Of a stretch of 64,000 bases of DNA, positions 1 through 12,640 are shown piece by piece. The notes under the pieces were generated by a model. That model had not been told where the DNA came from and made no database searches. It saw nothing but the letters and a program-made list of their open reading frames with translations. The stretch is from Hyalella azteca (lineage: Eukaryota > Arthropoda > Malacostraca > Amphipoda > Hyalellidae): the NCBI RefSeq assembly GCF_000764305.2, contig NW_025941495.1:104908-168907 (forward strand), read 5' to 3'. How positions within the stretch are numbered: position 1 is the first letter of the stretch; the number at the start of each line of letters is the position of its first letter. A program made the position numbers and the translations under genes.

Positions 1-76
1 TGCACCGGCGGTGGCAGCGCAACGCATTCTGGTGGTGACGCCGCCAGCTGTGATGGCAGCTGCAGCAGCTGGTGCT
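1..76 (-). CDS. Ca-alpha1T: Possible partial Cav3 exon: II-III linker, Pro/Gln-rich
   Basis: A pyrimidine-containing tract ending CCGTGCAG is followed by 76 bases open to the window edge. If the two leading bases AG complete the G left by the previous exon (GAG, glutamate), the reading is HQLLQLPSQLAASPPECVAL then PPPV. GC content is well above the intron beside it. It is a plausible continuation of the disordered II-III linker, but no recognisable motif is present and the end is not seen. Confidence 0.45.
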
Positions 77-175
77 CTGCACGGATGGCAGGTGGCAAGC
101 AATAAAATATAACTCAGTACTCCCTGCAGTGAGTGACAGAGAGTGCATTTTCTCGTCGACATAAACGTGAAGTCA

Positions 176-263
176 CGGACGGACAGACAGACGGACGGAC
201 AGACAAACAGACGGACAGACAGACGGACAGACGGACAGACAGACAGACAGACAGACGGACGGA
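176..263. repeat. ACAG/ACGG tetranucleotide microsatellite
   Basis: Interleaved GGAC and AGAC units over about 88 bases. Confidence 0.97.
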
Positions 264-580
264 TATGGCGAGCACAATATAGTGCATTTTTCCAGAAATG
301 AGAAAATGCGCTAAAAAGCGCGTGGCAAATTGTGACCTTAAGGGAAAGTTATCACTTAGAAAAATAAATGGGTCATAATATCCATAAAGTGATATACTGT
401 CTTGCTCGCAGCACGAGCATTGAGTTACACCCTGTTACTGGGCCAAACTGGGTCAGGATTACCCACATAGTGTCAAAAGCAGCATCGGTATTTGTGCAAG
501 GTCTTTATCATTTATCCGAGTGAAGGAATTTACGGGCCAATTTGGGTCATGACCCACAGAGCAGCTAATTCTACACGGAT

Positions 581-811
581 GTTTTGCCTTAAAAAAAGTG
601 AGGCAAATGTGAAATGATTTTGTAGTGATGTAAAAAATAAATCGTTTGAAAAATGTAGGGAACTGAATGCGCTAAGTATGTCAATGAGAGCATGAGTTTT
701 GCCTTAAAAAAAGTGACGCAAATGTGAAGTGATTTTGTGGTGATGTAAAAGATAAATCTATTTGAAAAATATAGGGAACTGAATACGCTAAGTGTGTCAA
801 TGAAAGCATGA
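581..811. repeat. 115-bp duplication
   Basis: Two copies starting GTTTTGCCTTAAAAAAAGTG at 581 and 696. Confidence 0.88.
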
Positions 812-2037
812 AAGCATGAAAGTTATCGCGGTATGTGAATGAAAAATCAGCAGCAAACAATTCGATAACGATTGGCTATATAAGGTTGAAAAAACGCGGT
901 AAATATGAGGTTAGAGAGAAAAACCAGCGCGAAGAGTCACTGAGAACTTTTTAAAATTCCAGCGAACTTTCGTCCAATTCAAGATACACACAACAACGTC
1001 CACAAACTTTCCTCTTCTATTCGACAGACGGAAGTTTTTCAATTATGTTGATTGTAGCTGTTAAAGGAGAAACTTGACGTCTTATCTCACCGAACAAATG
1101 ACGTTTTCTCTCTGAAATAAGATCAGGGCTTCTTGCGCTTTGGTTGAGGACTATTCTTATAGCACAAGCTTTTACAATGACAGAAATAGGAACTGCCTTC
1201 AGATGTTGCGACTCGCGTCAATATTGCACCAAATTGTATTATCGCAACAACAAACGTTCACCATATGTCCATCATAATATGATCATATTATAGTGTAATT
1301 CATCATAAGGTCACGAATTAAGTCGCTAGAATGTAAGTTTATGATGTAGATGACGCGACTATTGGAGATTGTTTTAGTCATTTAGTGACAAGAATTAGCA
1401 AATTTCTCGATGGTTGTCACTGCAACGAGAATTACTAATACAAGAAAAGTCCATAAATGAACAAGAAATATGAATATACATATCGCCAATGAAAGGAAGT
1501 GAAGATAACTTTCTTTACGGAATATAAGGGAAGTGATGAAAGAGAGATAAAACATGATTAAATTATTTCAAGCCAATAGCGTCAACTCTTTGATTATTCG
1601 CTATGGCACGATAGCTGCTTGTAAGGAAGGAAGTTGCTGGCTCATTTCACGTCATTGCACGAGAGCTAAAAAAAGCAAGACGGTTCCAGAATTTAGTTCA
1701 TTTTTTTAGAAAAATAATTTTCGCAGCAATTCTTTACTGATATCCCAGTTGGGACTGCTGGGAACCATTCACAAAATTGTACTTTTCCATTAAACATGGA
1801 GATGGAGCAGACACCATGAAATAATGATGTCTGTTAACTGTTGCAAATGAGTTAAGAGGAGGTACAGCAAAATTTGGTTCATCTTCCTTCTTGCTACGCC
1901 CGATCTTTTATAAAGCTTGCACAATCTACACCTCCAATCTCGCCAAATATTGGATCAATCGTATGTTCGTGCCTGACTACTATGAAATTCTTGGTAAATT
2001 GAGATTTAAACAATCAAATGATCTTAATGCAGCTTAC

Positions 2038-2188
2038 CTTTTTCTATATTGCACTTGGTCTCCGGCGCAGCGCCGCCGAGTATCAATTTTTGGCGCAATT
2101 GATTTTCTTTGACGCGCTCCTGATTAGTTTTGAGTTGCCGGCGCTCCTCGTCGCTCTCCAGGCTGGCGGTTGACAGCTTCTTTTCCTC
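2038..2188 (-). CDS. Ca-alpha1T: Probable Cav3 exon: II-III linker, charged helical segment
   Basis: Between TTTTGTGCAG and GTAAGC lie 50 codons plus one base. The peptide begins EEKKLSTASLESDEERRQLK and ends LGGAAPETKCNIEK. It is open in only this frame with good splice sites at both ends, and its phase (0 in, 1 out) fits the exon upstream (ends phase 0) and the one downstream (begins with two bases). No strong family match is recognised; linker sequence is poorly conserved. It is called from position, phase, splice signals and charged composition. Confidence 0.68.
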
Positions 2189-3608
2189 CTGCACAAAACG
2201 CGCTTGGTAGAACGCAAGAAACACTTCCTTCCACACACAAATATGCGTGCATTAATCTAAGTAATGGCCGTAAATTATAGTGTAACAATAGAATTAATGG
2301 TAGTATATTTACTATTTAAATACCAACACACTCATAGGAAGAGCTCAAACCCTTACTTCCAACTGAAAAATTATTAATGTACTAATAAAATTAACGCTCG
2401 CTTGGCAAAATGTTTCATATCTATGCACCAATATTTTTCCAGCTTTAATTTTACATGAATATCGGGGGAAAGTTTTCTGGACAACGAATATGAACCTGTC
2501 TACTAAGGCAACGTGAAAATAGTGTTTTTCTTTATACATCAGACGAGCGTACGAATGCTAAACAAGATACCGCTACATTAATACGATGATTTAATGATTC
2601 TGATTTTGCATCAAAGAAACCAGTTATAATAGTCCTACATCATTAAAGTGAAAGGGAGTCCAAAAATATGGCGTCGCAAGAACTTTATTTTAGATTAAAG
2701 CGTTTGTGCTCCGTCGCTAAGCACTAAACAATGGAACTCTAAACAATAGACCTTTGAGGCACGCAAGAGGCTAGGCCGAGCCCTCACTAACATTTAATAT
2801 AAAAGTCTTTAGCCGATAACTTGCTGATGAATGTCCATGAAATCTAGAATATATCTTGTCAATAATAGTCTGAAGGTGCTGACAATACAAGAGCTTAAAT
2901 GTTCATAATGTTGATGCCTTACCTCAAATATTGCTAGAGCAACATAAGATGAAAATTATCTTATTCAACGACGCTCTCGTCTATGATGGATAATGCAAAG
3001 GAATTAGGTCAACCTAATTTATGGAAGTAAGATCTTCAATGTTGGAAGTTGTAATCTGCAAAATGTTATTGCGATCATAATAATATGATCTTATCTATTC
3101 GACGAGATCGACACCATTAAAAAATCTATGAAATTTTTACAGCGAAAAATGAAATTTGTGCATTTCGACAATTGGCGCTTATTGCTACAATAAATTCGTA
3201 GTTATTAGTAAATGGTAGAAATAGTTAGACTCTCAAAACAGTACAACAATTTTATGTTCTCAAACGAAGAGGCCACCTTAAAATAAGGAGAAGATACCGT
3301 AATTGCTGCACTGAACATATAGGAAATTCCCCCGAATATTGGTGGCAGTAATAAGAAGTAAAATGAATACTGAAACATTCATGATGTATCTTATAAAATT
3401 CATCAAAAGCTCCTAGGTTATTTACAAAATTATATTCCTAATAAAAGTAAACAAATCGTAGTACCGTATATAAAATTTCTAATAAAATTCGAATTCCGAA
3501 ATTAAATTCTATCTTCAGGAAAATTTACCGGGCTCAAATTCCATAAATTCCATCAATGTAAATTTCTTACCCGCATCAGTAAATATTTTGGAAGATAAAA
3601 AAATACAT

Positions 3609-5432
3609 AAATAAATACAGTGATGCCATTGTTACACCAGACACGTTTCAATTAACTCTTGAAGAAACAGCAACGAATGCGAAGACAACATTCATAGGAA
3701 ATACTTTCGTGCATTGCCATCACATGCAAGCCTCCAATTTAGCGATGCACATTTGCATGGAAGACGAGAATAATTCCCGAGTGAGACTGAAATTAGGAAA
3801 GGAGAACAAAGGAATAAACGAAGAAGATTAAGCAATGGAGAAGAAATGAGAAAATGAGAGATAGAAACAATCGAGCAAATGGGAAAAAACTGTAAACAAG
3901 ATGGAAAAATTCATTTGAGACGATGGGAGTCGTATGCATGCTAGCCTCTATTGACGTACTTATTTAATAAAGTAAGCTGCATTAATTTAAATAGTGGGAA
4001 ACTAGATATTACTAAACTATACTCAAATACACGAATAACTTATTTACACGACAACCGAAGCTTCTTAGAAGCCAAGTCAATAAATTTAGACATGAAGAGT
4101 TAGAAAATACCTAAGCTACATGCAGCAGTTATGTAGCTTGGAAATAGAAAAAAAAACACTAACAAAATTCAGATCCTGGACCGACTCCGAACAGGTGCCG
4201 CCCAAGACTCGGAGATCACGTAAATTAGCCGCTCATAGCCTTTTCGACTCAGAGTTTGAAGGTCAGCCTTTAGGCAGCTTGGAATCTCGGTACGACTCGG
4301 CTCGGTCAATCTTTCTCGTACTCCCAGGCGATAATAAAGTCGGAAGGAGATTCTTACCACTTATCGCTCGGGTGACCAAGGATAGCTCGAGTGTATAGGA
4401 TAGCTCGATAGCCGACCCAGGATAACTCGAGTGTAGCGACTCTTGGACAGAAGCCTATAGGCGGTGCCCGAATTTTGTTTGAGAAGGTAAAGTAAGTTTG
4501 CGCTATCTGTGACAGCGACGCAAAATAAATACAGTGATGCCATTGTTACACCAGACACGTTTCAATTAACTCTTGAAGAAACAGCAACGAATGCGAAGAC
4601 AACATTCATAGGAAATACTTTCGTGCATTTTCATCACATGCAAGCCTCCAATTTAGCGATGCACATTTGCATGGAAGACGAGAATAATTCCTGAGTGAGA
4701 CTGAAATTAGGAAAGGAGAACAAAGGAATAAACGAAGAAGATTAAGCAATGGAGAAGAAATGAGAAAATGAGAGATAGAAACAATCGAGCAAATGGGAAA
4801 AAACTGTAAACAAGATGGAAAAATTCATTTGAGACGATGGGAGTCGTATGCATGCTAGCCTCTATTGACGTACTTATTTAATAAAGTAAGCTGCATTAAT
4901 TTAAATAGTGGGAAACTAGATATTACTAAACTATACTCAAATACACGAATAACTTATTTACACGACAACCGAAGCTTCTTAGAAGCCAAGTCAATAAATT
5001 TAGACATGAAGAGTTAGAAAATACCTAAGCTACATGCAGCAGTTATGTAGCTTGGAAATAGAAAAAAAAACACTAACAAAATTCAGATCCTGGACCGACT
5101 CCGAACAGGTGCCGCCCAAGACTCGGAGATCACGTAAATTAGCCGCTCATAGCCTTTTCGACTCAGAGTTTGAAGGTCAGCCTTTAGGCAGCTTGGAATC
5201 TCGGTACGACTCGGCTCGGTCAATCTTTCTCGTACTCCCAGGCGATAATAAAGTCGGAAGGAGATTCTTACCACTTATCGCTCGGGTGACCAAGGATAGC
5301 TCGAGTGTATAGGATAGCTCGATAGCCGACCCAGGATAACTCGAGTGTAGCGACTCTTGGACAGAAGCCTATAGGCGGTGCCCGAATTTTGTTTGAGAAG
5401 GTAAAGTAAGTTTGCGCTATCTGTGACAGCGA
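3609..5432. repeat. 914-bp tandem duplication
   Basis: 3609-4522 and 4523-5436 (last match about 5432) are direct copies with only a few substitutions, for example GCATTGCCATC against GCATTTTCATC. Each holds a GC-richer block with several GATAGCTCGA motifs and a 92-codon open frame that is not recognised. Either recent or an assembly duplicate of two alleles. Confidence 0.93.
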
Positions 5433-5942
5433 TGTATGAGAGATTTCTATTGAACCGTGAAATATTAAGACACTTGAAAAGTGGCTAAGAAATGATTAGC
5501 CTTGTTGATGAATGTCGAAAAAATTACCGATATCTGTAGGGATTTCAAAACATTATTGAAAGCATAACTTTTTTTTAGGATTCATTCACGTTTTATTCCA
5601 ACTTTAAACTTGGTCGTACCAATTTTTTTCTGAAATTTTTGATATTAATGAAACCTTGCAATTTAATTATCTTTCCTACTTCACTTCAGATGACTGAATC
5701 TAAAAACAGAAAAAGCACAGAAAATATAAATTAACACAAATCAGTCAAGAAAATTGACACTAGGACCATAAGTACAACAATAAGAACAAAGATAAAAGTG
5801 CAGGCATTAAAATAAGTTCTTCTTCGGTTATGACTTCATCAGTAGAAACGATGCGATGTTGAGCGCTTTGGTCGCCAGGGGCTGTCTGAGGTCACATACA
5901 TATTCCACGAATAAGTGATAAAATCAGGATCGGCGCAAATAA

Positions 5943-6145
5943 GTCTTCATTCACAAATATAAAAAATTGAGTTTAAATTGAACTCAAATTGGTAAATGAA
6001 TATTTTTAGCACAACGCTATAGTCATTTTGCTTTCATGTCATGTCTTCATTCACGAATATAAAAAATTGAGTTTCAATTGAACTCAAGTTGGTAAATGAA
6101 TATTTTTAGCACAACGCTATAGTAATTTTGCTTTCATGTCATTTC
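5943..6145. repeat. 100-bp tandem duplication
   Basis: GTCTTCATTCAC begins both copies at 5943 and 6043; a few substitutions. Confidence 0.92.
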
Positions 6146-6612
6146 CAAGTAGATTGATAAATTCCCTGAGGAATATAAGTTAAAGTAAATCAACAGATAA
6201 ATTTCGAGTTAATTTTACGGATGAAAATTTTATTCAAGAAGAAAAATAGTGGGATCGTTCACTCTGATTCTTTTTAAGCAGTTTGTCACCAGATAGTCAT
6301 TGGTGTAATTGACCAATAACAATGAATCTCTTACACGGAGTCAGAAAATGTGTAAATAATTATTTCTTTGTTCATTTTTCAAGCTCAAATCTTCGAGATT
6401 GGTATTTTATATAGCAACATGTAAAAAAGCCATACCACCTAAGTTAATCTCCCGGGTATGGGCAATTCTTCGACCGGTTTTGCATGTGGGAAGTTGCCGT
6501 GTTCGTAATGTCCAGTTGTGGTAAAGACATACAACAAAACACGTACAAAAGGAAAGATTTGCAATTACCACGGGAGCCATAGCACAAATTCAATACATGA
6601 ATAGACGAATAC

Positions 6613-6706
6613 TGTTATATGGACTAATATATGAACATTGTTATATGGGTTTAAATCTGTACAATTGTTATATGGGTTAATAATTACACATTGTTATATG
6701 GGTTAA
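6613..6706. repeat. TTATATGGG-type short array
   Basis: Four occurrences of ACATTGTTATATGGGTT-like sequence about 30 bases apart. Confidence 0.75.
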
Positions 6707-6964
6707 GTATCGCTACAGATTGCGAGAAAGCAAGGAAATAAAATGGTCATTATAGGTTCGGGAGCAACATGAATGAGACGTCATTTCAAGACACAGAAGT
6801 TATGTAGTCAAACAATAACAAATGAAAAATTCCTTGCATGAGGAAACTTAACTCTAAAATGTCTTTACAATACGATACTATTCATATGCTATTATAGTAA
6901 TATGCTGATTAATGAAGTTGACATTATCAACAATTAAAATCAATTGATATATCCGTAAGCTGAA

Positions 6965-7035
6965 GGTGGTCGAGTGTTTATGATATTCAGGTTTGGAGCT
7001 GTAAGTTGGGGGTTCAAAACCGGCTGCGAATTGTG
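6965..7035 (+). other. tRNA-like segment, possible SINE head or tRNA pseudogene
   Basis: GGTGGTCGAGTG resembles an A box, and GGGGGTTCAAAACC about 45 bases later a B box. No clean cloverleaf can be folded by eye and no acceptor stem is apparent. A tRNA-derived short interspersed element is the likeliest reading, but no second copy exists in the window. Confidence 0.3.
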
Positions 7036-8381
7036 AAATTTCTAGTTAAAATTATAAGGTGGCGAGGAAATTAAGACTGGGCGCCAGACCAAATTGGCCA
7101 AACTAAAGTTGATCCTTCAATATAATATTATATTATGTATTATAACGAGCTCAGATATTACACTGGAGAGAACTGTATTTAAACTCAGTGAGTGTGCTTG
7201 ACTCTACTTTATGCAATAATCAATATTAATAATAATTCTGCAATACAGAGTGGTATTGAAGTGGCAAAAACTTCACGTCCTAAAATGCTGGGTTTCTGAA
7301 CGTTAGGATGCAAAAGAGATTTCTCGCGACATGGTCTCTGATTGGTTCATTGAAATTGTCGAACGGCATCATTGAAAAAATCCGCTTCAACTTTTCCCTT
7401 GATTTAGAATAAATATTTATAGACATTCGTTCAAAAGGTGCATAATAGAAATATATTTCACAGGACAAATACATTCTCACAGAGAGTAGGTACAGAAGCA
7501 GCCACTACCAATCAACAACGTCTAACACAATCACGTCTGCAATAAGCTCCATATAATAAGTGTAAGGATTAATCAAAGCTACTGATGGAAAGGCCCATAT
7601 ACTTGGTCGGTCTCAAGCTGTTTTTTCAACGAAAATTAATCAAATACAGTGAACAAAAATTAGTAACGACAAACAAAATACATATTTTTGGTATTTTTTA
7701 TAACGATGATAGTGAATAATAAAGTTTCATTATTAGTTTTTGAGCGTATTGAGGGTTTTTTGCAAAGCTAAATTTAATGAATTGAAGACTTAATTATTGA
7801 GTTTAGATCAGCTTGCATCGACCAAGGCATGACACAAAGACGGTAATTACAGGAGACTGAAAAATGTGAGCAGGAAAATGAGAATATTCGGCTTTATATT
7901 GATTCAATACAGATATTCTTGCCAGCCAAATATTCGGGAATAACAGTAAAGCCAATGATATGAATGTAGATAATTTGTTTTTCTTTGCTGAATTTACTGT
8001 AAAATAAAAAAAAAACAGAGAAGCAAAATTTTTTATTTAGTTTGCAACTTGTTCAAATCCATTCTATTTCTGCGCAATTTTAAACATGCTATTGAATTTT
8101 GAATGGAATATATTAAAATTTCATGTAGAAGTTATATGCAAAATAAATTCAATGCATTTTGAATTTATTTTTTTGGTGACACAATTTCCTAATTTTCACT
8201 CTTCAGGCACCGAAATCAAGCCCTGAGCTCAGCTGTTAGCTCGAACAGGGAACTCACAAGTAGATGAGATTGACTACGATCATTTTCCTTTGCTCACTTC
8301 AAACGTACAACAGGTATTACAAACGTCAAGGATACACAGACACGACGACATACAAGAGGAGATGTATGTAAAATGTATAAC

Positions 8382-8666
8382 CTGTTCGATCGCAATGTTA
8401 GCAACGAGCGGCGCTTCGATTTTAGCCACATCCTTGATGGGATTTTGGTCACTGGAGGAGGACCTCTTCTTCTTGGTCTTGGGGGCGACCGGTGGGTTCA
8501 CAACATTTGCTGGGGAGCTTTGGTCATTTTCTGGCGCTGCTTGCACTTCTGTTTGTTCCTGCTGGAGTTGCAACTGCTGTTGCTGTTCCAGACGCTCCTG
8601 CTCTTTTTGCAAGCGTCTTAATCGTCTCTCTTCTTTCTTCTGGTCCCTTTCGGCGCGCTCGTGTCT
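8382..8666 (-). CDS. Ca-alpha1T: Probable Cav3 exon: start of II-III linker, charged and Gln-rich
   Basis: Between ACCAATCAG and a possible GTTATA donor lie 95 codons in phase 0. The peptide begins RHERAERDQKKEERRLRRLQ, continues KEQERLEQQQQLQLQQEQ and then AAPENDQSSPANVVNPPVAP with a TKKKRSSSSDQN basic run. An in-frame TGA lies just before the acceptor, which fixes the start. The highly charged helical start directly after IIS6 is usual for invertebrate Cav3 channels. The first half looks like a coiled coil with polyglutamine; the rest is disordered. The 3' end is less certain: GTTATA is a weak donor, and a better GTATGT lies about 32 bases further on but changes the phase. Confidence 0.72.
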
Positions 8667-10193
8667 CTGATTGGTTCAGAGGTTTGGTAAAGCATGGATA
8701 ATTTACCTCGCCCATTCATCAATATCCATGTTTCTCAATTGCCATCTGGGCTAAGACAACTTCGAGCTCAGCTATTACCTATTAGTGCACCTTATGTAAA
8801 TAAGTTTCATTGTGAAATAAATCGAATTGGCATTTGGCGTTCATAGCACCTAAACTCAGACGTAATTAGCTGCATACGTAATGTGATAGTTTCATTCTTT
8901 AATAGAACATATTTTGTGTTCTGATGAACTCAAATTAACTGGTCAAGAAAACGTCAACAAAATACACTACCGTTTCTATATTGTTAATAGTAAACTGCTC
9001 AAGCACAGATCATGCACAAGTCATTTCTTCGTCATCGCAACTTTGAAAATAGTTTGAAAATCAATTGCATGAACTACCCCATTTGAAGGTGCTATAAGTG
9101 CCCTAGATTCAATGGAAATTGCAAGTAAATGTCAATTTTGTTCTGAGCGATACTAGTTATACATGATTTACGCTAAATAATAATTAGGTTAAATTCTCTC
9201 AGTATTTACGTCAAATACCGCCACGTTGCGCCTAAAATTTAGGAATAGGATATAAGAAAATAAGTCGAACATAATCAACTGGAATGCCATAGCAAGTAGA
9301 ACAGTATTAGTTTAAGGCATTTAGGAAGGAGTTTTGTGTAATTTTAAAGGTGATAGTGATACGAGTTTGAAATTTTGAGGTTATTTTACATTTCGCCAAG
9401 TATCAAAGATATTAGAGTGCAGATATTATACCTAACAGACGATGCATTTAAAAGTAAATACATTTGCAATATGACAATAAAGTAGAGCTTTGTTTCCAGG
9501 CCATCAAACCGAACGTAATTTCGTATATTATTTAGAAATATAAATCAAAGTTCTCAACGCTTGTATTAAAGTATATCTTTATGTACATTAGTTTTTCGTT
9601 ATAGTTAAATAACTTAATGCGGAAGTATATACGCTGAAGCATTACACTAGACTCTCTGCAAGGCTAAATCAAAGATACCCTGGAATAATTTTGCATATAA
9701 TCTATTACCAATCTTTCGTATATAATAAATGGCTAAAGCCAAAAATGAAATCTACAAAAATAAATAAATAAATAAATGCCATGCATTGTACGCAACTAAA
9801 ATGTTTGTTTGAACTGCCTCAGGCCTTCGCTAGTTTTATTTCGAATGCAAAATGAAATGTAGCTCCAGCAACTACAGCCATCTATTGCACCAAAAGTCAT
9901 TCCTGGACAACAGCGTCGCGCGATCCTTCATTTTCAGAACAAAAGCAAAGCCTTCTACTGCTGTGACGTAAAGCTCTTTGCTTCAGCCTGTGACTTAATG
10001 AGAAATTATAACATATATAATATATATCCTTGGCTTTTTAAATGAACGACGTATTGCATGGAAATGATCTTTTCCAATGAATACTCTGGACGGATACATC
10101 ACTCCTAAAGATTATACTAAAGAATGAAAATATAATATTGCACATAACCGACTACCGAGCGTCTTCTTAGTACAATTGGTGCAGTTATTCTAC

Positions 10194-10415
10194 TGTAACT
10201 GTACTGTTGCACAGTAGGCGCAGTCAGGCTACAGTTACTGTACTGTTGTACAGTAGGTGCAGTCAAGCTACTGTTACTGTACTGTTGTGCAGTCAGGCTA
10301 CTGTTACTGTACTGTTGTGCAGTCAGGCTACTGTTACTGTACTGTTGTACAGTAGGCGCAGTCAGGCTACAGTTACTGTACTGTTGTACAGTAGGCGCAG
10401 TCAGGTTACAGTTCT
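10194..10415. repeat. Minisatellite, 33-46 bp units
   Basis: Repeated AGTCAGGCTACTGTTACTGT followed by ACTGTTGTGC or ACTGTTGTACAGTAGGC. Confidence 0.95.
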
Positions 10416-12252
10416 CTCTCAGATCATTAATCTAAAGACCGCCTGATGGCATGCCGTTTTTTTACATATTTGCGTTGGAAACAGGACATTTCTGCACAAA
10501 TTTGTGCGCTTCTTTGCTTTGTAAGTGCAAAATTCATAGGATTTTAGATAGGCTATTTACTGGACGCTGGAAAGGATGCGATTTTCACATTATATATTTT
10601 TAATTATTTGCAATGAATTAAATAAATGGCGAGATAAAATCATGTTGCTGCCGTTTCCTGAAAAACTTTGAAGAAGTAATTTGAAAGCCGAATGAAAACT
10701 TTTACTCTACAATAATGCATGCTGTCTTTGATGAATAAAAATTGTCTATAAAATTGCAGTATGACATTTGAGCCTCACTATTCTATTTCAAAGTGACTAG
10801 AAGGGAATTTAAATAAGTTCTCCCTTTTACACGCGCGTGTAGGCAGTGGAAGTTATCAGTAATAATTCGGCAGTATCATTAATGAGAATTGAAATATAAC
10901 TCCTATTGAATTGACTCGCTCCAATTTGTGTTAATTCGTCAGTAAATTAATGGAACGGAACAACTGATGTGATCCTAAATGATATTTTACATAATTTTAA
11001 CAAGAACTCAACATTTTTTTAATGATTTCAAAGGCATTTACATGTCAATGCAGTAGAAGGCTTCGACACACGTACGCTAGCATACAAGCAAACTTGCAGT
11101 CAGGAAATACGCCGAGTTAATGACCCAAAGACCCCACCACGTAAACACCTACCAATTGACATAATAAAAAAAACATATAAGCAATTAAATTTTAAAATGT
11201 ATTGATAATTTTTACTTTAATTTTAAGAAACTTTTATAGAAAACTTTTAATTTTGTTAATGTTGAACTTTGAACATGTTTTCATGTTATGGATTATAGCG
11301 CTGTGAGAGAATTTTCTAATTGAAAAAGATTCGACAAAGCTCTTAGGCAATGGAAGAGCCCTGCTTCCCCATGAACAGTTCATTCAAAAAAACTTCAAAA
11401 ATTCGAATTACGAAGAACTTTTGATGCTGAAATAAAATATTTGAGTTGAGTTGGTGGGGTCACTGCGTTGGGCGATGCGAGTCAGATATGCGAAAACTGT
11501 AGGGGCGTTGTAAGACTGCCGCTTGATTAGGCAAATTTTTAGAAAAATCAAGTTTAAACGTAACCTGGTTATGAAATTTATTTCTTATAATAAAAGAAAT
11601 TAATTCCACACTATTGAACGTTATCATGATAAAAATGTTCGCGTATCTGGCGTCTGATCAATACAGGGGTTGGTCCTGTCGCGAGTAACGCGCTTATAAT
11701 GATAATCACATTTAAATTACAATTGTATTTTAAACGGCAGGCCGGACGCACCAATAGCCTAAGTGAAATACGAATGTAATGCCCATCATACATTCATGGT
11801 TGTCGTATGTATTATGTACGTCGTCAAAAACACGAGACGATTAAATACAAAAGAGGTCCAAACTTTTCTAATTTATGCGTCAATACTTTTTTTTGTAAAA
11901 GCAAAGTTAAATTTACACATTTCTTCAATAGCTTATTCCAACTTGTTTTGGTGTTGCGTTCTGCAAGTACCCAACTAAGACAGAAGTAAAACATAAAATG
12001 AAAATAATTGCGATAAAAGACAAAACATTAAATTGATGCTGCAGAGAAGTAGACTTAAAACGCATAATGATAACAAAAGATAGTGACTGATTTTGAGATA
12101 ACAAACAGAGTTAAAATCTTTCAGTTGAGGTAGAATTTTCACCACTCAATTTATTTAAAAGCATTTACGAAATATCAATATACATAAGAAAATTATAATT
12201 TTCCCTAATCACCTTTCAATTTTTCGAAACTGTGGATGTAGGAAAAAATTAT

Positions 12253-12354
12253 CGCCGGTTACCATGAATGTAAGTGCGACCGGTTACCATGAATGTAAGT
12301 AAGACCGGTTACCATGAATGTAAGTAAGACCGGTTACCATGAATGTAAGTACGA
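12253..12354. repeat. 25-bp minisatellite, four copies
   Basis: CCGGTTACCATGAATGTAAG plus TAAGA, repeated exactly; each unit holds GTAAG, a donor-like string on the plus strand. Confidence 0.95.
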
Positions 12355-12469
12355 TCAGAAATTCAGTTAAATATTTCGATACGCTTCCAAAATGCTCCTA
12401 AAAATGGACGAAATCCGCGACAAGACCAACGCAATCGTCAAGTTTCATACCTTACGTCCCTGCCGGAAC

Positions 12470-12640
12470 AGAGGAAGAGGGAGAGTAAGATAAAGATAGG
12501 TGAGCAAAGGGAGATAAAGATAGGTGGGCAAAGGGAGATAAAGATAGGTGAGCAGGGTTAAGATAAAGATAGGCGAGGAAATGGTGGGAAAAAGATAGGT
12601 GAAGCATGGGTGAGAAAAAGATAGATGAGCAAGGGGATAA
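12470..12640. repeat. Minisatellite, about 27-bp units
   Basis: AGATAAAGATAGGTGAGCAA-type units, six or more copies, degenerate to the right. Confidence 0.92.

Larger units (their letters stand above)
77..2037 (-). other. Intron within the II-III linker
   Basis: Contains an ACAG/ACGG tetranucleotide tract (176-263) and a 115-bp tandem duplication (581-811). Nothing else recognised between 820 and 2030. Confidence 0.6.
2189..8381 (-). other. Intron within the II-III linker, with tandem duplications
   Basis: Contains a tRNA-like/SINE-like segment (6965-7035), a TTATATGGG-type array (6613-6706), a 100-bp duplication (5943-6145) and the 914-bp duplication (3609-5432). 2300-3600 and 7100-8200 show nothing recognised. 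Confidence 0.6.

Noticed and set aside
4120..5312. Identical 92-codon frames in the 914-bp duplication
   Set aside because: Frame is present twice only because of the duplication; no homology recognised, and the opposite strand is open too.
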